A stretch of DNA of 32,475 nt from a virus. The notes beneath the pieces were generated by a model. That model saw nothing but the letters and a program-made list of their open reading frames with translations. It made no database searches and had not been told where the DNA came from. The stretch lies in the IMG/VR virus record IMGVR_UViG_3300025759_000384, positions 1 through 32,475 of that record; one strand, written 5' to 3'. The position numbers and the translations under genes were made by a program. Positions within the stretch are counted from its first letter, which is position 1; the number at the start of each line of letters is the position of its first letter. Shown piece after piece: positions 31,817 to 32,475 of this stretch.

Positions 31817-32423
31817 AAGGCTGACCTTTCTTTGCTAAAGTTGACATTAAATTTTCTTTAGCTGCTTTTTTAACAGACTTGTATTTAGCCGGAGTATTAT
31901 CCTCCATAGACTTTAACATTTTCATTGGCCCGCCGGCTCTGTTTGGCTTTCCTTTCATATCTAATAAACTTAATTTTTCATTTAATTTCTTCTCTTGAGC
32001 ACCTATATCTTCTAATTTTTTAGATTGATCTTCGTATATATCTAATCTTTTTTCAGCCAAGTCCATATTAGTCATACCAAACTTATTACCAAAATATCTT
32101 TCAGACATCTTCTCTGCTTTTTTAGTTTGTCTTTCTTCTCTTTGAACTTGTCTTAACTTTGATTTATCTTTTGCTATTTTAAGTCTCATTTCCTGTTTAG
32201 GATTTAAACCTAATGGAATACCTTCGTCAGCTTTTTTATATGCTTCTTCTACTTGTTCTTTTGGATTAGTTTCTGTTTTTACTTCTTGATTACCTTCAGC
32301 CATAGGAACTATTAAGCCTTGCTGCATGCCGCTAACACCTGTTTCTCTTTTAACACTAGTAGGTTTGTTTAGTGTTTGCTCTACTGTTACTATATTAAAT
32401 GGTGATTTTAATTTAAAAGCCAT
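31809..32423 (-). CDS. Lysine-rich coiled-coil protein with MAFKLKSPFN start, 204 aa
   Basis: I place the start at the ATG at 32423 (MAFKLKSPFNIVTVEQTLNK); the longer frame from 32456 would overlap the end of an upstream gene and lacks the shared MAFKLK opening. Residues ~50-150 are helical and highly charged, rich in K, E, Q and R (KLRQVQREERQTKKAEKMSE), with a GNKFGMTNMDLAEKRLDIYE segment; the end is basic. No motif is recognised. The MAFKLK start recurs in the HExxH protein. It may be packaged or DNA-contacting, but function is unknown. Confidence 0.65.
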   Translation of the reverse strand: MAFKLKSPFNIVTVEQTLNKPTSVKRETGVSGMQQGLIVPMAEGNQEVKTETNPKEQVEEAYKKADEGIPLGLNPKQEMRLKIAKDKSKLRQVQREERQTKKAEKMSERYFGNKFGMTNMDLAEKRLDIYEDQSKKLEDIGAQEKKLNEKLSLLDMKGKPNRAGGPMKMLKSMEDNTPAKYKSVKKAAKENLMSTLAKKGQPYE

Positions 32424-32424
32424 A

Positions 32425-32475
32425 TTATCTTGTTTTGTCTTTGTTAACGTAATCAATAGCTTTAGCTGTTACTTT
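32425..32475 (-). CDS. C-terminal end of an upstream gene (runs off right edge)
   Basis: On the minus strand the frame reads KVTAKAIDYVNKDKTR then TAA, with the stop one base before the ATG of the 204-residue gene (TAATATG). Only 16 codons and the stop are visible, so nothing can be said about function. The gene is inferred from the tight packing seen throughout and from the clean frame. Confidence 0.45.
   Translation of the reverse strand, partial: KVTAKAIDYVNKDKTR

Noticed and set aside
1-32475. Possible tRNA genes, CRISPR arrays, integrase or attachment sites, insertion sequences, anti-CRISPR or defence systems.
   Set aside because: No cloverleaf-like segment, regularly spaced repeats, transposase or recombinase motifs, or terminal inverted repeats were seen; the space is almost fully taken by structural, adsorption and lysis genes.

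Overview
The window is one contiguous block of a tailed double-stranded DNA bacteriophage genome, about two-thirds A+T. Every supported gene lies on the minus strand, so transcription runs from high to low coordinates. Genes are packed with overlaps or gaps of a few bases. The gene set points to a short-tailed (podovirus-like) virion: large terminase, portal, scaffold-like protein, major capsid protein, two ring/tail-tube-like proteins, a very large muzzle-like pair and internal ejection-type proteins. No tape measure, sheath or tail-tube polymer gene is visible. Gene order, protein lengths and remembered sequence features resemble crAss-like (Crassvirales-type) and related marine podoviruses; this affiliation is an inference. 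Most start codons follow A/T-rich leaders without a Shine-Dalgarno sequence, as is usual in Bacteroidota, and one 48-residue protein resembles a type I associate with Bacteroidota phages. A marine flavobacterial host is the best guess. The standard code fits: no stop-codon recoding is needed.

Layout in the direction of transcription. (1) 32475-27682: an accessory, lysis and small-protein region. It holds the tail end of an unseen gene, two lysine-rich or low-complexity proteins, a 55-residue ORF, a 53-residue holin-like membrane protein, a T7-lysozyme-type amidase, a membrane-anchored coiled-coil protein, three small strongly basic proteins, a 48-residue CGC protein, an HExxH protein, a second holin-like membrane protein and a small beta-rich virion-type protein. 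(2) 27675-21323: two large host-adsorption proteins, one with BspA/DUF285-like repeats ending in a LamG-type domain, the other with five LamG-type domains in tandem. (3) 21311-19532: small conserved-looking proteins, a tandem GroES-like protein (candidate phage co-chaperonin) and a small-terminase candidate. (4) 19535-11301: terminase, portal, scaffold-like protein, major capsid and a 266-residue protein that sits between two hairpin terminators. (5) 11245-4034: two ring/adaptor-like proteins and a muzzle apparently split into 1162- and 597-residue genes. (6) 4027-1: a GNAT-fold protein followed by three ejection-type proteins, the last running off the left edge, in an order that recalls T7 genes 13-14-15-16.

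Together the genes cover DNA packaging, head assembly and folding, portal-vertex closure, DNA ejection, receptor binding and lysis. Replication, transcription and integration genes are not in the window. I see no tRNA, rRNA, CRISPR array or insertion sequence.
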